From an uncultured Novosphingobium sp. (GTDB taxonomy: Bacteria; Pseudomonadota; Alphaproteobacteria; Sphingomonadales; Sphingomonadaceae), in contig CAMPIM010000157.1 in NCBI GenBank assembly GCA_946886365.1, positions 1-5,629 on the forward strand: a stretch of 5,629 nt of DNA, written 5' to 3'. The translations under genes were made by a program, and so were the position numbers. Shown one piece after another: positions 1 to 5,524 of the stretch; position 1 is the first letter of the stretch, and each line of letters begins with the position of its first letter. The notes beneath the pieces were generated by a model, which worked only from the letters and a program-made list of their open reading frames with translations, had not been told where the DNA came from and did not search any database.

Positions 1-260
1 CAGAAGACGAACAGATAATCTGCATTGAAAGCGTTCACTGAATTATCCCCTGTCCAGAAACCGCGATCCTATCAAGAAACCCTGGCGATCTTCCAATTTC
101 GCACGGGTTCGGAGCATATTGCCCCTGCCATGATCGCTGGCTCCTATAAAATCCCTCCACGCACTATTAAGCGTGCCATATTGATCCAATAGATCGCAGG
201 CAAGCCGGTCAGAGCAATTTATCACATAGTCGATTCGCGCAACGAATTTATTCAACCTCT
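1..260. other. Lower-GC flank without a confident gene
   Basis: Counting bases by eye over 1-240 gives about 49% G+C, clearly below the operon that starts at 321. The codon pattern typical of high-GC genes is absent. The only open frame of note is the weak minus-strand ORF listed separately. I see no RNA gene, insertion-sequence end or CRISPR unit. The change in base composition suggests DNA of another origin or a decayed intergenic region. It could also simply be the start of an unrelated neighbouring locus whose genes lie outside the window. Confidence 0.6.
43..255 (-). CDS. Doubtful 70-codon ORF, hypothetical
   Basis: I do not recognise a family. The frame opens just after an in-frame TAG, and its first possible start is a TTG at 255. 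An AGAGG sits directly against that TTG with no spacer, so the apparent ribosome-binding site is badly placed. The stretch DRLACDLLDQYGTLNSAW (about residues 17-34) loosely recalls the helix-hairpin-helix rhythm of RadC-type proteins (LLxxYGSL). The catalytic JAB domain is absent, so at most this would be a remnant. GC is about 50%, unlike the genes to its right. It may be a chance frame, a short gene or a fragment of a transferred gene; a chance or decayed frame seems most likely. Confidence 0.22.
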   Translation of the reverse strand: MNKFVARIDYVINCSDRLACDLLDQYGTLNSAWRDFIGASDHGRGNMLRTRAKLEDRQGFLIGSRFLDRG

Positions 261-271
261 ACGACAAGTAG

Positions 272-310
272 GGCTGCGGGCATCAGCGATTTTCAAAATC
301 GCTTGCAGCC
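272..310. repeat. Nested inverted repeat downstream of cobU, possible operon-end hairpin
   Basis: The core at 285-303 is a perfect palindrome, AGCGATTTTCAAAATCGCT, with 9-nt arms around one central base; as RNA this is about 8 bp with a 3-nt loop. It is enclosed by a second pair of arms, GGCTGC at 272-277 and GCAGCC at 305-310, with a 7-nt/1-nt asymmetric bulge. It starts 11 nt after the cobU stop, where an operon terminator would be expected. However, no run of U follows on the minus strand, so it is not a textbook intrinsic terminator. It may instead stabilise the 3' end, assist factor-dependent termination, or be a recombination site, since GC drops just beyond it. Confidence 0.6.
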
Positions 311-320
311 GCGCTCTTCT

Positions 321-851
321 TCATCCGCCTTGCTTGAGTGTCAGGGGCAGGCCAGCAGCAACAAATACCACACTGTCGCAAGCGGCCGCCACATGCTGAC
401 TAAGCAGGCCCGCTTCGTCTCTGAAACGGCGGGCAAGTGCATTTTCCGGGACGATGGAGAGGCCGACCTCATTGGCGACCAGCACGATGGGAAGGGTGCA
501 GCTGGTAATGGCAGCGATCAGTTCTTCGCTCCACCGGGCGATGTCTTCGCCAGCCAGCAGCAGGTTGGACAGCCACAGGGTAAGGCAATCGACAAGGATC
601 GGGCCAGATGGCGTACGCGCGTGGGCATTCCAGATCGCGGCGGGCAGATCGATTGGGGCTTCGATCGTTCGCCAGCGCGCGTTGCGACGGGCGCGATGCA
701 TGCCGATCCTTTCGTGCATCTCAGCGTCGTACGCCTCGGCCGTGGCGATGTAGGTCATGATGCCCGGCAGGGCTTCGCACTGCGCTTCGGCATGGCGGCT
801 CTTGCCCGAACGGGCGCCGCCTAGCACGAGCAGCTTCTGGAAAGCGGTCAT
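321..851 (-). CDS. cobU: Adenosylcobinamide kinase / adenosylcobinamide-phosphate guanylyltransferase
   Basis: This bifunctional cytoplasmic enzyme (CobU; CobP in the P. denitrificans system) phosphorylates salvaged adenosylcobinamide and transfers GMP to adenosylcobinamide phosphate, giving AdoCbi-GDP, the activated half for CobS. The protein has 176 residues, normal for the family. The P-loop GGARSGKS is at 11-18. His52 in MHRARR matches the histidine that is guanylylated in Salmonella CobU. VDCLTLWLSN (87-96) is the Walker B-like segment, and VANEVG (125-130) and the ALARRFRDEAGLLSQ stretch (138-152) are also characteristic. I chose the ATG at 851 because it starts the protein just ahead of the P-loop, forms an ATGA overlap with the cbiB stop, and has AGGGG 7 nt upstream. 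The frame remains open further upstream, inside cbiB, but that extension does not fit the family. It is the last gene of the operon. Confidence 0.96.
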   Translation of the reverse strand: MTAFQKLLVLGGARSGKSRHAEAQCEALPGIMTYIATAEAYDAEMHERIGMHRARRNARWRTIEAPIDLPAAIWNAHARTPSGPILVDCLTLWLSNLLLAGEDIARWSEELIAAITSCTLPIVLVANEVGLSIVPENALARRFRDEAGLLSQHVAAACDSVVFVAAGLPLTLKQGG

Positions 852-1780
852 CGGCTGACCCCTACGATCAGCGCCGTCGCGAGCCACAGGAGAGCGCAGG
901 CTCGGACGTAGAGCGCCAACGCGGCGCGGGCGACAGCGGATGTGGCTTCCTCTCCTTCCCCGCCGATCCATGGCTTGGCATGATATTGGCCTTCATAGGC
1001 GACCGGCCCGGCAAGGCGGATGTCCAGTGCGCCTGCCATCGCCGCCTCCGGCCAACCTGCATTGGGCGATGCGTGACGGCCATGGTCGCGCCAGAGGATG
1101 CGCCAGCCGCCCAAGCCCGCGACGCAGATCAGGAAGCCGGATAAGCGCGCGGGGATCAGGTTCAGCAAGTCATCGAAGCGAGCGGCGGCCCAGCCAAAGG
1201 CCGCGAACGGCTCCTCGCGATGGCCGATGAGGCTGTCGGCGGTGTTGACTGCCTTATAGGCCCAGATTCCGGGCAGGCCGCCGACGAGCAGCCAGAAGAG
1301 CGGCGCGACGACGCCATCGCAAAAGCTTTCAGCAAGGCTTTCTATGGCGGCGCGGGCGACACCTGCATCATCGAGGGTGGCGGTATCGCGTCCGACGATC
1401 TGGCTGACCGCGCGGCGGGCAGCGAAGAGATTGCCTGCTTCGAGAGCCTGAACGACGGGCAGGACATGGTCGTACAGACTGCGCTGCGCAAGTGCTGGCC
1501 ATGCGGCAAGCGCAAGCCCTGCCCAAGCCCACGAGCCGAGGAAGTGGCGGATGATGAATTCTGCGGCCCAGCCCGCTGCGATGGTGGTCGTGAGGAGGAG
1601 TAGCAGCGTGACGATACCGCCGAAACGGCGGCGCGCTGTGCCGAAGTGGCGCTGGTTCAAACGGCGCGCGCAAGCGGCGATGATCCCGGCGAAGGCTCCG
1701 ACCGGGTGGCCGATACGGGCGTGCAACCGGGCTGGCCAGCCCAGCACCGCGTCAAGGATCAGCGCGGCCAGCTCAACCAA
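848..1780 (-). CDS. cbiB: Adenosylcobinamide-phosphate synthase, membrane protein
   Basis: CbiB (CobD in the P. denitrificans system) joins (R)-1-aminopropan-2-ol O-2-phosphate to adenosylcobyric acid, giving adenosylcobinamide phosphate. It is an integral membrane enzyme, and hydrophobic segments are visible around 55-75, 82-98, 156-173, 212-230 and 285-307. Family hallmarks are IGHPV (23-27), SLYDHV (101-106), the long conserved block from GVARAAIESLAESFCDG (140-156) through YKAVNTADSLIGHR (175-188) and RFDDLLNLIPARLS (201-214), and HASPNAGWPEAAMAGAL (236-252). I chose the TTG at 1780 (310 residues). It overlaps the cobD stop by 8 nt, has GGA 8 nt upstream, and starts the protein about nine residues before the LD..LGWP motif, as in Salmonella CbiB. 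ATGs at 1810 or 1813 would add 10-11 residues but have no visible Shine-Dalgarno. The 3' end overlaps cobU as ATGA. Confidence 0.95.
   Translation of the reverse strand: MVELAALILDAVLGWPARLHARIGHPVGAFAGIIAACARRLNQRHFGTARRRFGGIVTLLLLLTTTIAAGWAAEFIIRHFLGSWAWAGLALAAWPALAQRSLYDHVLPVVQALEAGNLFAARRAVSQIVGRDTATLDDAGVARAAIESLAESFCDGVVAPLFWLLVGGLPGIWAYKAVNTADSLIGHREEPFAAFGWAAARFDDLLNLIPARLSGFLICVAGLGGWRILWRDHGRHASPNAGWPEAAMAGALDIRLAGPVAYEGQYHAKPWIGGEGEEATSAVARAALALYVRACALLWLATALIVGVSR
859..863 (-). promoter_or_regulatory. Ribosome-binding site of cobU
   Basis: On the minus strand AGGGG lies 7 nt before the ATG at 851, inside the last codons of cbiB. Most internal starts of this operon lack such a clear Shine-Dalgarno, so cobU may recruit ribosomes on its own in addition to coupling through the ATGA overlap. 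The site also supports the chosen start over the longer open frame. Confidence 0.6.
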
Positions 1781-2747
1781 GCGCTTCGTCCAGCCGGGCC
1801 ATCGCCGCATCATCGGCGGGCAGACCGAAGCGGAGCCAGTTCGGCCGGTCCTCGAACGGACGGGTGAGAATGGCGTGGCGCGCAAGGCGGTCGAACAGGG
1901 CGGCGGCGTTCGGCGTGTCGATCAGGCGGAATAGCGGGCAATCGCCGCGCGGGATGAAGCCGTGGCGGATAAGTAGCGCGTTTAGGCTGGCGGCGCGGGT
2001 CGTCAGGTTCGCGATCGTCTCGTCAATCCAGCGCTGGTCGCGATAGGCGGCGCGGCCAAAGTCGATCGCGGCTGCGGATAAAGGCCAGTCTCCCAGCAGC
2101 CTGCGGCAGGCGGCGATGATGGGGGATGGGCCGAGGAGGAAGCCCAATCGCACACCCGCAAGGCCGAAGAATTTGCCGAAGGAACGGAAGATGAGCAGGC
2201 GGCGGGAATCCGCGACTTCGGCCGCCATGCTGGCGCCGGGCATACAGTCGGCAAAGGCTTCATCGACGACCAGCCAGCCGCCCCCTCTTTCCTGTTGGGC
2301 GAGAAGCTGCTGCATCTGCGCCCGCGTGTAGAGGCGGCCATCGGGATTGTTAGGATTGGCGAGCAGGAGGGCGGTGCCGGGTGGCGCGTCTTCGGGTCGC
2401 TGCAACGGGCGCGAGTTCGGGAAAACCTGCGCATGGGTGCGGTAAGACGGCAGGATATGGCAGGCGGGTGCATCAATCAAATGATGAAGCAGGCGCAGGC
2501 CGGTTTCGCTACCCGGCAGTGCGCAGATGTGATCGGGGGACACGCCGAAATATGTGGCGGCAGCCTGTTCGAGATCGGCAAGTGCCGCGGGATCGGGGAG
2601 GGATCGCCAGTCCGGGTTGATCGTGGCGGTACCGGGCCAGACGAGCGGATTTATGCCGGTGGAAAGATCAATCCAGGGAAGGCGCGTCTCATAATGCTGA
2701 CGCGCCGCCGCCAGACGACCGCCATGCCAACGAAAGATGTCACTCAT
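1773..2747 (-). CDS. cobD: L-threonine-O-3-phosphate decarboxylase (PLP enzyme)
   Basis: This fold-type I aminotransferase-like enzyme (CobD in Salmonella, CobC in the P. denitrificans system) decarboxylates L-threonine phosphate to (R)-1-aminopropan-2-ol O-2-phosphate, the arm used by CbiB, the next gene. It has 324 residues. Visible features are the N-terminal HGG (8-10), LSTGINP (28-34), PGSETGL (78-84) for cofactor phosphate binding, NPNNPDGR (131-138), the VDEAF segment with Asp162 contacting the pyridine nitrogen, SFGKFFGLAGVRLGF (189-203) with Lys192 as the presumed Schiff-base lysine, and Arg306 in LRFGLP as the likely carboxylate-binding arginine. The ATG at 2747 makes an ATGA overlap with cobS and gives a normal N terminus; the open frame upstream is shadow coding inside cobS. 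HisC-like enzymes share the fold, but the motifs and operon make CobD by far the better call. Confidence 0.94.
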   Translation of the reverse strand: MSDIFRWHGGRLAAARQHYETRLPWIDLSTGINPLVWPGTATINPDWRSLPDPAALADLEQAAATYFGVSPDHICALPGSETGLRLLHHLIDAPACHILPSYRTHAQVFPNSRPLQRPEDAPPGTALLLANPNNPDGRLYTRAQMQQLLAQQERGGGWLVVDEAFADCMPGASMAAEVADSRRLLIFRSFGKFFGLAGVRLGFLLGPSPIIAACRRLLGDWPLSAAAIDFGRAAYRDQRWIDETIANLTTRAASLNALLIRHGFIPRGDCPLFRLIDTPNAAALFDRLARHAILTRPFEDRPNWLRFGLPADDAAMARLDEALG

Positions 2748-3454
2748 CGTGCCAGCACCAGTGCGGCGAGCAGGCCGCTTTCGATGAGTTCGATCCCGGC
2801 GCCATGACCATCGCCCGAAATGCCGCCGATCCGGCTGCGCAGCCACCATCCCCAAAGCGGGACGAGGATAGCGGCGGACAGGAGGGCGGGAATGATCAGG
2901 CAGAAAGCTAGGGCCAGCATTGTCCAGCCGAGCAGGTGCGCCGGGCTGATGCTTTCACGGAAGCGGCTGGCCAAGCCCTCATGGAGCGGCGGGAGCCAGA
3001 GGGTCCATGCCAGGGGGCCGATCCGCGCGACGAAGGGCACGGCGATGAGGGCGATCGGCGCGACATGCTCCGCGCAGAGGCGCAGCAGGACGAGCTTCGC
3101 CAGCAGTTGCAGGACGATGCTGACGACGCCGAAGCTCCCGATATGCGGGTCGGCAAGAACGGCGGACAGCTTTGCCGGGTCGCCATGGGCTGCCCCTACC
3201 CCGTCAGCGATGTCGCCAAGACCGTCGAGATGAAGCGCCCCGGTGATGGCGACCCAGGCGATCAGGCCGAGCAAGGCGGCCATCCAGGGTTCGACGAGGA
3301 GGCCGATCGTTATGGCGGCGGCGACGGCAAGGCCGACGATGATGCCGGTCGCGGGAAACCAGCGGATCGCAGCGGCAAAGTCCTTTGCCTCCGCGCGCAC
3401 TTGCGGGAGCGGCAGGCGGGTCATGAGTTGCAGCGCGAGGATGAGGCGGGTCAT
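2744..3454 (-). CDS. cobS: Adenosylcobinamide-GDP ribazoletransferase (cobalamin-5'-phosphate synthase)
   Basis: CobS (CobV in the P. denitrificans system) is a polytopic membrane protein. It joins AdoCbi-GDP with alpha-ribazole phosphate to form adenosylcobalamin 5'-phosphate, releasing GMP. The protein has 236 residues, slightly short but normal. Hallmarks are LMTRLP (10-15), FP..G (33-37), the acidic metal-binding motif HLDGLGDIADG (75-85; Asp77, Asp81, Asp84), the DPHIGSFGV segment (102-110), and GGISGDGHGAGIELIE near the C terminus (210-225). Hydrophobic stretches around 36-52, 57-73, 107-127, 130-153 and 176-206 fit several membrane spans. The ATG at 3454 overlaps the phosphatase stop as ATGA and starts the family-typical MTRLILALQLMTRLP; an open frame reaching further upstream lacks similarity to the family. 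Its substrates come from CobU and CobT of the same operon. Confidence 0.95.
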   Translation of the reverse strand: MTRLILALQLMTRLPLPQVRAEAKDFAAAIRWFPATGIIVGLAVAAAITIGLLVEPWMAALLGLIAWVAITGALHLDGLGDIADGVGAAHGDPAKLSAVLADPHIGSFGVVSIVLQLLAKLVLLRLCAEHVAPIALIAVPFVARIGPLAWTLWLPPLHEGLASRFRESISPAHLLGWTMLALAFCLIIPALLSAAILVPLWGWWLRSRIGGISGDGHGAGIELIESGLLAALVLAR

Positions 3455-4017
3455 GTCACGAGCCCGGTGATCTGCGCGCTGGGATTGTCTCCCGGCCAGA
3501 TACGCAGGCTGAGCAAGGCGCCATAGGGAAGGTCGATTGCCCAGGCCTGCTGGTAAGTGAAGCCGCACAGGGTAGTCAGCGCGCCACGGATCGCACCGGC
3601 ATGGGTGAGGACCAGCGAGGGTCGGTCGATTTCGCCAAGTGCCGCCTTTACGCGCAGGCAAAGGCTGGACCAGCCTTCCCCTCCCGGCGGAGGATGGTCG
3701 TCCGGGGATGACCAGAAACGACCAATTTCCTCAGCAGGGAGAGTTGCGGGATCGGTGCCTTCCCACGCGCCGAAGTGCAGCTCCCGCCAGCGCGCGTCGA
3801 CGTCGTGCGGCACTTGCCTGTTGGTTGCGATCAGGGCGGCCGGAGCGTGGGCGCGTGCAAGGTCGGAGCTGATCAGGCGGTCGAACGCAAGCGCGCGGGA
3901 TCGTTCGATGCATAGCTGCATGGCGGCCGGGTCGGGGGGCATATCCATGTGACCGAGCAGGAGGCCGGGCGTTTGTGGCGCTGCGTGGCGCATCAGATGG
4001 AGCGTGAGCGGGCTCAT
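3451..4017 (-). CDS. cobC: Histidine phosphatase, probable alpha-ribazole phosphatase
   Basis: This is a member of the histidine phosphatase (phosphoglycerate-mutase-like) superfamily, 188 residues, cytoplasmic. The phosphohistidine motif LMRHAAP places Arg10 and His11. SSDLARA (50-56) supplies Arg55, RELHFGAWEG (78-87) supplies the probable proton donor Glu79, and LTHAGAIRG (137-145) supplies the second histidine, His139. GGEGWSSLCLRV (112-123) parallels the GEGFxxFxxRV segment of Salmonella CobC. Its place between cobT and cobS, with 4-nt overlaps on both sides, supports removal of the phosphate from alpha-ribazole 5'-phosphate or from cobalamin 5'-phosphate, the last step of the pathway. 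The superfamily call is certain from the residues; the substrate is inferred from context, since sequence alone separates these phosphatases poorly. No strong Shine-Dalgarno is visible, which suggests coupling to cobT translation. Confidence 0.88.
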   Translation of the reverse strand: MSPLTLHLMRHAAPQTPGLLLGHMDMPPDPAAMQLCIERSRALAFDRLISSDLARAHAPAALIATNRQVPHDVDARWRELHFGAWEGTDPATLPAEEIGRFWSSPDDHPPPGGEGWSSLCLRVKAALGEIDRPSLVLTHAGAIRGALTTLCGFTYQQAWAIDLPYGALLSLRIWPGDNPSAQITGLVT

Positions 4018-5030
4018 AGCGCGTTAGCCACGGCGGCTTCGGCGAAGGTTGCCATCTGGTCGTGCGCGGCGAGGGCCGAGCGGATGAGTTGCGCCGCGAC
4101 CGCTGCGCCGCTGCCTTCGCCGAGGCGCATGTCGAGGTGAAGCAAGGGGTGCAGGCCGAGCTTTTCGAGCAGCCGGGCATGGCCTGCTTCGGCGGAGCAG
4201 TGGGCGGCGAGGCAGTGGGCCGTGATGGCGGGATTGTCTCGCGCCAGAGGGGCGATGGCCGCGCCGCAGATAAAGCCGTCAAGCAGCACCGGCACGCGCA
4301 TCATGCGCGCGGCGAGGATGGCGCCTGCCATCGCCGCGATCTCTCGCCCGCCGAGACGGCTGAGCGTTTCGAAAGCGTCGGTGCAATGGTGAGCGTGCAG
4401 GGCATGCGCGATCTGGACGGCCTGCCTTTTGCGGGCGAGGGCTGCTGCGTCGATGCCGGTGCCGCTCCCCGTCCAATCCCGCGCCTCGCCGTCAAAGGAT
4501 TCAAGGCACAGTGCGGCGGCAGGAGTGGTGTTGGCGATGCCCATTTCACCTGCGAAGAACAGGTCGCAATCTTGCTCGACGGCGGCGGCGCCCGCGTTCA
4601 GGGCGTCGAGGCACTCCGCTTCCGTCATCGCGGAGGCTTCGCATATGTCGGCGGTGGGATTGTCGAGGGCGAGCGGGACGATGACCAGTTCGGCTCCGCA
4701 GGCGCCCGCGAGGGCGTTGATCGCCGCGCCTCCTGCCTGGAAATTCGCGACCATCTGCGCGGTGACGGAAGGCGGGAAGGCGCTGACGCCGCGCGCGGCG
4801 ACGCCATGATTGCCCGCGAATATGGCGGCGCGGATGCGGTCGGCGCGCGGGCGCTCGCGGCCCTGCCAGCTGGCCATGAAGAGGGCGATTTCCTCCAGGC
4901 GGCCGAGCGATCCGGCGGGCTTTGTTAAAGATGCCTGCCGCTCCGCTGCCGCTTCGATCGCTCCCGCGTCAGGTTTGGGGAGCGTGGCGAGCGCGGATTG
5001 AAAATCAGCGCGATCCTGAAAGTGGATCAT
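4014..5030 (-). CDS. cobT: Nicotinate-nucleotide:dimethylbenzimidazole phosphoribosyltransferase
   Basis: CobT (CobU in the P. denitrificans system) activates the lower-ligand base: it transfers phosphoribose from nicotinate mononucleotide to 5,6-dimethylbenzimidazole, giving alpha-ribazole 5'-phosphate. It is soluble, with 338 residues. Hallmarks are KPAGSLGRLE (37-46), FAGNHGVAARGVSAFP (71-86), FFAGEMGIANTT (158-169), GSGTGID (188-194), GGREIAAMAGA (227-237), LLDGFICGAAIAPL (249-262), SAEAGH (279-284) and MRLGEGSGAA (301-310). Glu305 corresponds to the catalytic Glu317 of Salmonella CobT, and Glu162 and Lys201 align with Glu174 and Lys213. The ATG at 5030 overlaps the DUF1636 stop as ATGA and begins in the expected place; the frame stays open 68 codons further upstream, but that part is antisense-like shadow inside DUF1636. 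All catalytic residues I know of are present, so the enzyme should be active. Confidence 0.96.
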   Translation of the reverse strand: MIHFQDRADFQSALATLPKPDAGAIEAAAERQASLTKPAGSLGRLEEIALFMASWQGRERPRADRIRAAIFAGNHGVAARGVSAFPPSVTAQMVANFQAGGAAINALAGACGAELVIVPLALDNPTADICEASAMTEAECLDALNAGAAAVEQDCDLFFAGEMGIANTTPAAALCLESFDGEARDWTGSGTGIDAAALARKRQAVQIAHALHAHHCTDAFETLSRLGGREIAAMAGAILAARMMRVPVLLDGFICGAAIAPLARDNPAITAHCLAAHCSAEAGHARLLEKLGLHPLLHLDMRLGEGSGAAVAAQLIRSALAAHDQMATFAEAAVANAL

Positions 5031-5434
5031 GTGCAGACGAAACCTTCGGGCGGCGTGCGGACGATGAAATGGCCCTTCACGCCCTGCGGCCATTCGGCAT
5101 AGCGCACGACGCCTTCTTCGCTGGCGGCGTGGCGCAGGGCATAGTCGAGGATCGCGCGGGCGGCGTTCGCATCCGGGGTAAAATCGCCCAGCACATAGCC
5201 GACCTTGCCGGAGCCGCGCACATGGACGGTGCAATGACGCTGGCAGGCGAAGAGGCAGGGCATGTCCTGCACGGCAACCGCTTCATAGGCAGGCTCGGCC
5301 GCCTGAAGGTCGCGCATGGCCGCAACCAACAGCGCGCCGCCGCGTCGCCCTGCCCCATCTTCCCGCTGATCAGCGGACAGGCGGCAGGTCGAGCAGACCA
5401 CCACCGACGCCCCGTTTTCGACCGCGCACAGCAT
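5027..5434 (-). CDS. DUF1636 cysteine-rich putative metal-binding protein
   Basis: The family has no established function, although members are often found near cobalamin genes. The 135-residue protein is of normal length. VVVCSTC (11-17) opens a thioredoxin-like 2Fe-2S ferredoxin-type pattern, with Cys14 and Cys17, then CLFACQRHC (60-68) with Cys60, Cys64 and Cys68. YVLGDF (80-85) and the C-terminal IVRTPPEGF (124-132) are family-like. There is no signal peptide or membrane segment, so it is probably cytoplasmic. The ATG at 5434 is chosen because it shares its A with the stop of an upstream 14-codon ORF (TGATG), and a GGAAG lies 10 nt before it. No usable in-frame ATG, GTG or TTG is seen between it and the riboswitch. 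As the first structural gene behind the riboswitch, it may bind iron-sulfur or cobalt, or donate electrons for corrinoid reduction; that role is inference. Confidence 0.85.
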   Translation of the reverse strand: MLCAVENGASVVVCSTCRLSADQREDGAGRRGGALLVAAMRDLQAAEPAYEAVAVQDMPCLFACQRHCTVHVRGSGKVGYVLGDFTPDANAARAILDYALRHAASEEGVVRYAEWPQGVKGHFIVRTPPEGFVCT

Positions 5435-5478
5435 CAGCGGCGCGCTTCCATAACCATGTGAACATGAAAGACCGTCAT
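5434..5478 (-). CDS. Short leader ORF ahead of the DUF1636 gene
   Basis: The frame reads MTVFHVHMVMEARR and then TGA. It has the best Shine-Dalgarno of the window: GGAGG at 5489-5485 lies 6 nt before the ATG at 5478; a second ATG at 5481 is only 3 nt from it. Its stop codon overlaps the DUF1636 ATG as TGATG, the classic layout for translational coupling or reinitiation. The likely role is to bring riboswitch-controlled ribosomes onto the operon rather than to make a functional peptide. Alternatives are a real micropeptide (two histidines, several methionines) or the remnant of a longer first gene. A sequencing frameshift fusing it to DUF1636 is possible but not needed, because DUF1636 is full length without it. 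Confidence 0.5.
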   Translation of the reverse strand: MTVFHVHMVMEARR

Positions 5479-5483
5479 CATGG

Positions 5484-5491
5484 CCCTCCCC
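5484..5491 (-). promoter_or_regulatory. Strong Shine-Dalgarno of the leader ORF
   Basis: The minus strand reads GGGGAGGG here, followed by CC and two tandem ATG codons at 5481 and 5478. This is the first good ribosome-binding site after the riboswitch, and the 3' arm of the proposed sequestering helix covers it entirely, so it is the probable point of B12 control. Confidence 0.7.
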
Positions 5492-5510
5492 GCAAAATCG
5501 AACCGCAAAC

Positions 5511-5524
5511 GGCCGTGCCCGGCC
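5511..5524 (-). repeat. Small GC hairpin inside the leader
   Basis: The minus strand reads GGCCG-GGCA-CGGCC, a 5-bp stem with a 4-nt loop. It lies within the loop of the proposed sequestering helix. No U tract follows, so it is not a terminator; it may shorten the distance between the two arms of that helix. Confidence 0.45.

Noticed and set aside
285..303. Palindrome read as a tRNA anticodon arm (5-bp stem, 7-nt loop TTTGAAA on the minus strand)
   Set aside because: No acceptor stem, D arm, T arm or TTCGA-type T-loop can be found at the right distances, so the resemblance is only to one arm.
303..824. Plus-strand ORF (173 codons) opposite cobU
   Set aside because: It mirrors cobU, contains no family motif, and begins inside the inverted repeat region without a ribosome-binding site.
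3455..3661. Longer N terminus for cobS, from 3661
   Set aside because: The extension lies within the phosphatase gene in another frame and precedes the family-typical start MTRLILALQLMTRLP at 3454.
4062..4928. Long plus-strand ORF (288 codons) opposite cobT
   Set aside because: It runs antisense to a gene with every CobT motif, has the arginine/glycine/alanine-rich composition of high-GC shadow frames, and shows no recognisable domain.
5031..5234. Longer N terminus for cobT, from an ATG at 5234
   Set aside because: The extra 68 residues lie entirely inside DUF1636, are arginine-rich shadow sequence, and are absent from known CobT proteins; the ATGA start at 5030 fits.
5434..5481. Leader ORF and DUF1636 as one gene split by a frameshift
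   Set aside because: DUF1636 already has a normal length and N terminus from 5434, and the TGATG overlap is a common natural arrangement. It is kept only as a minor alternative.
5511..5524. GC hairpin in the leader as an intrinsic terminator
   Set aside because: The stem is only 5 bp and is followed by GTTTGCGG rather than a U tract; control at translation fits better.
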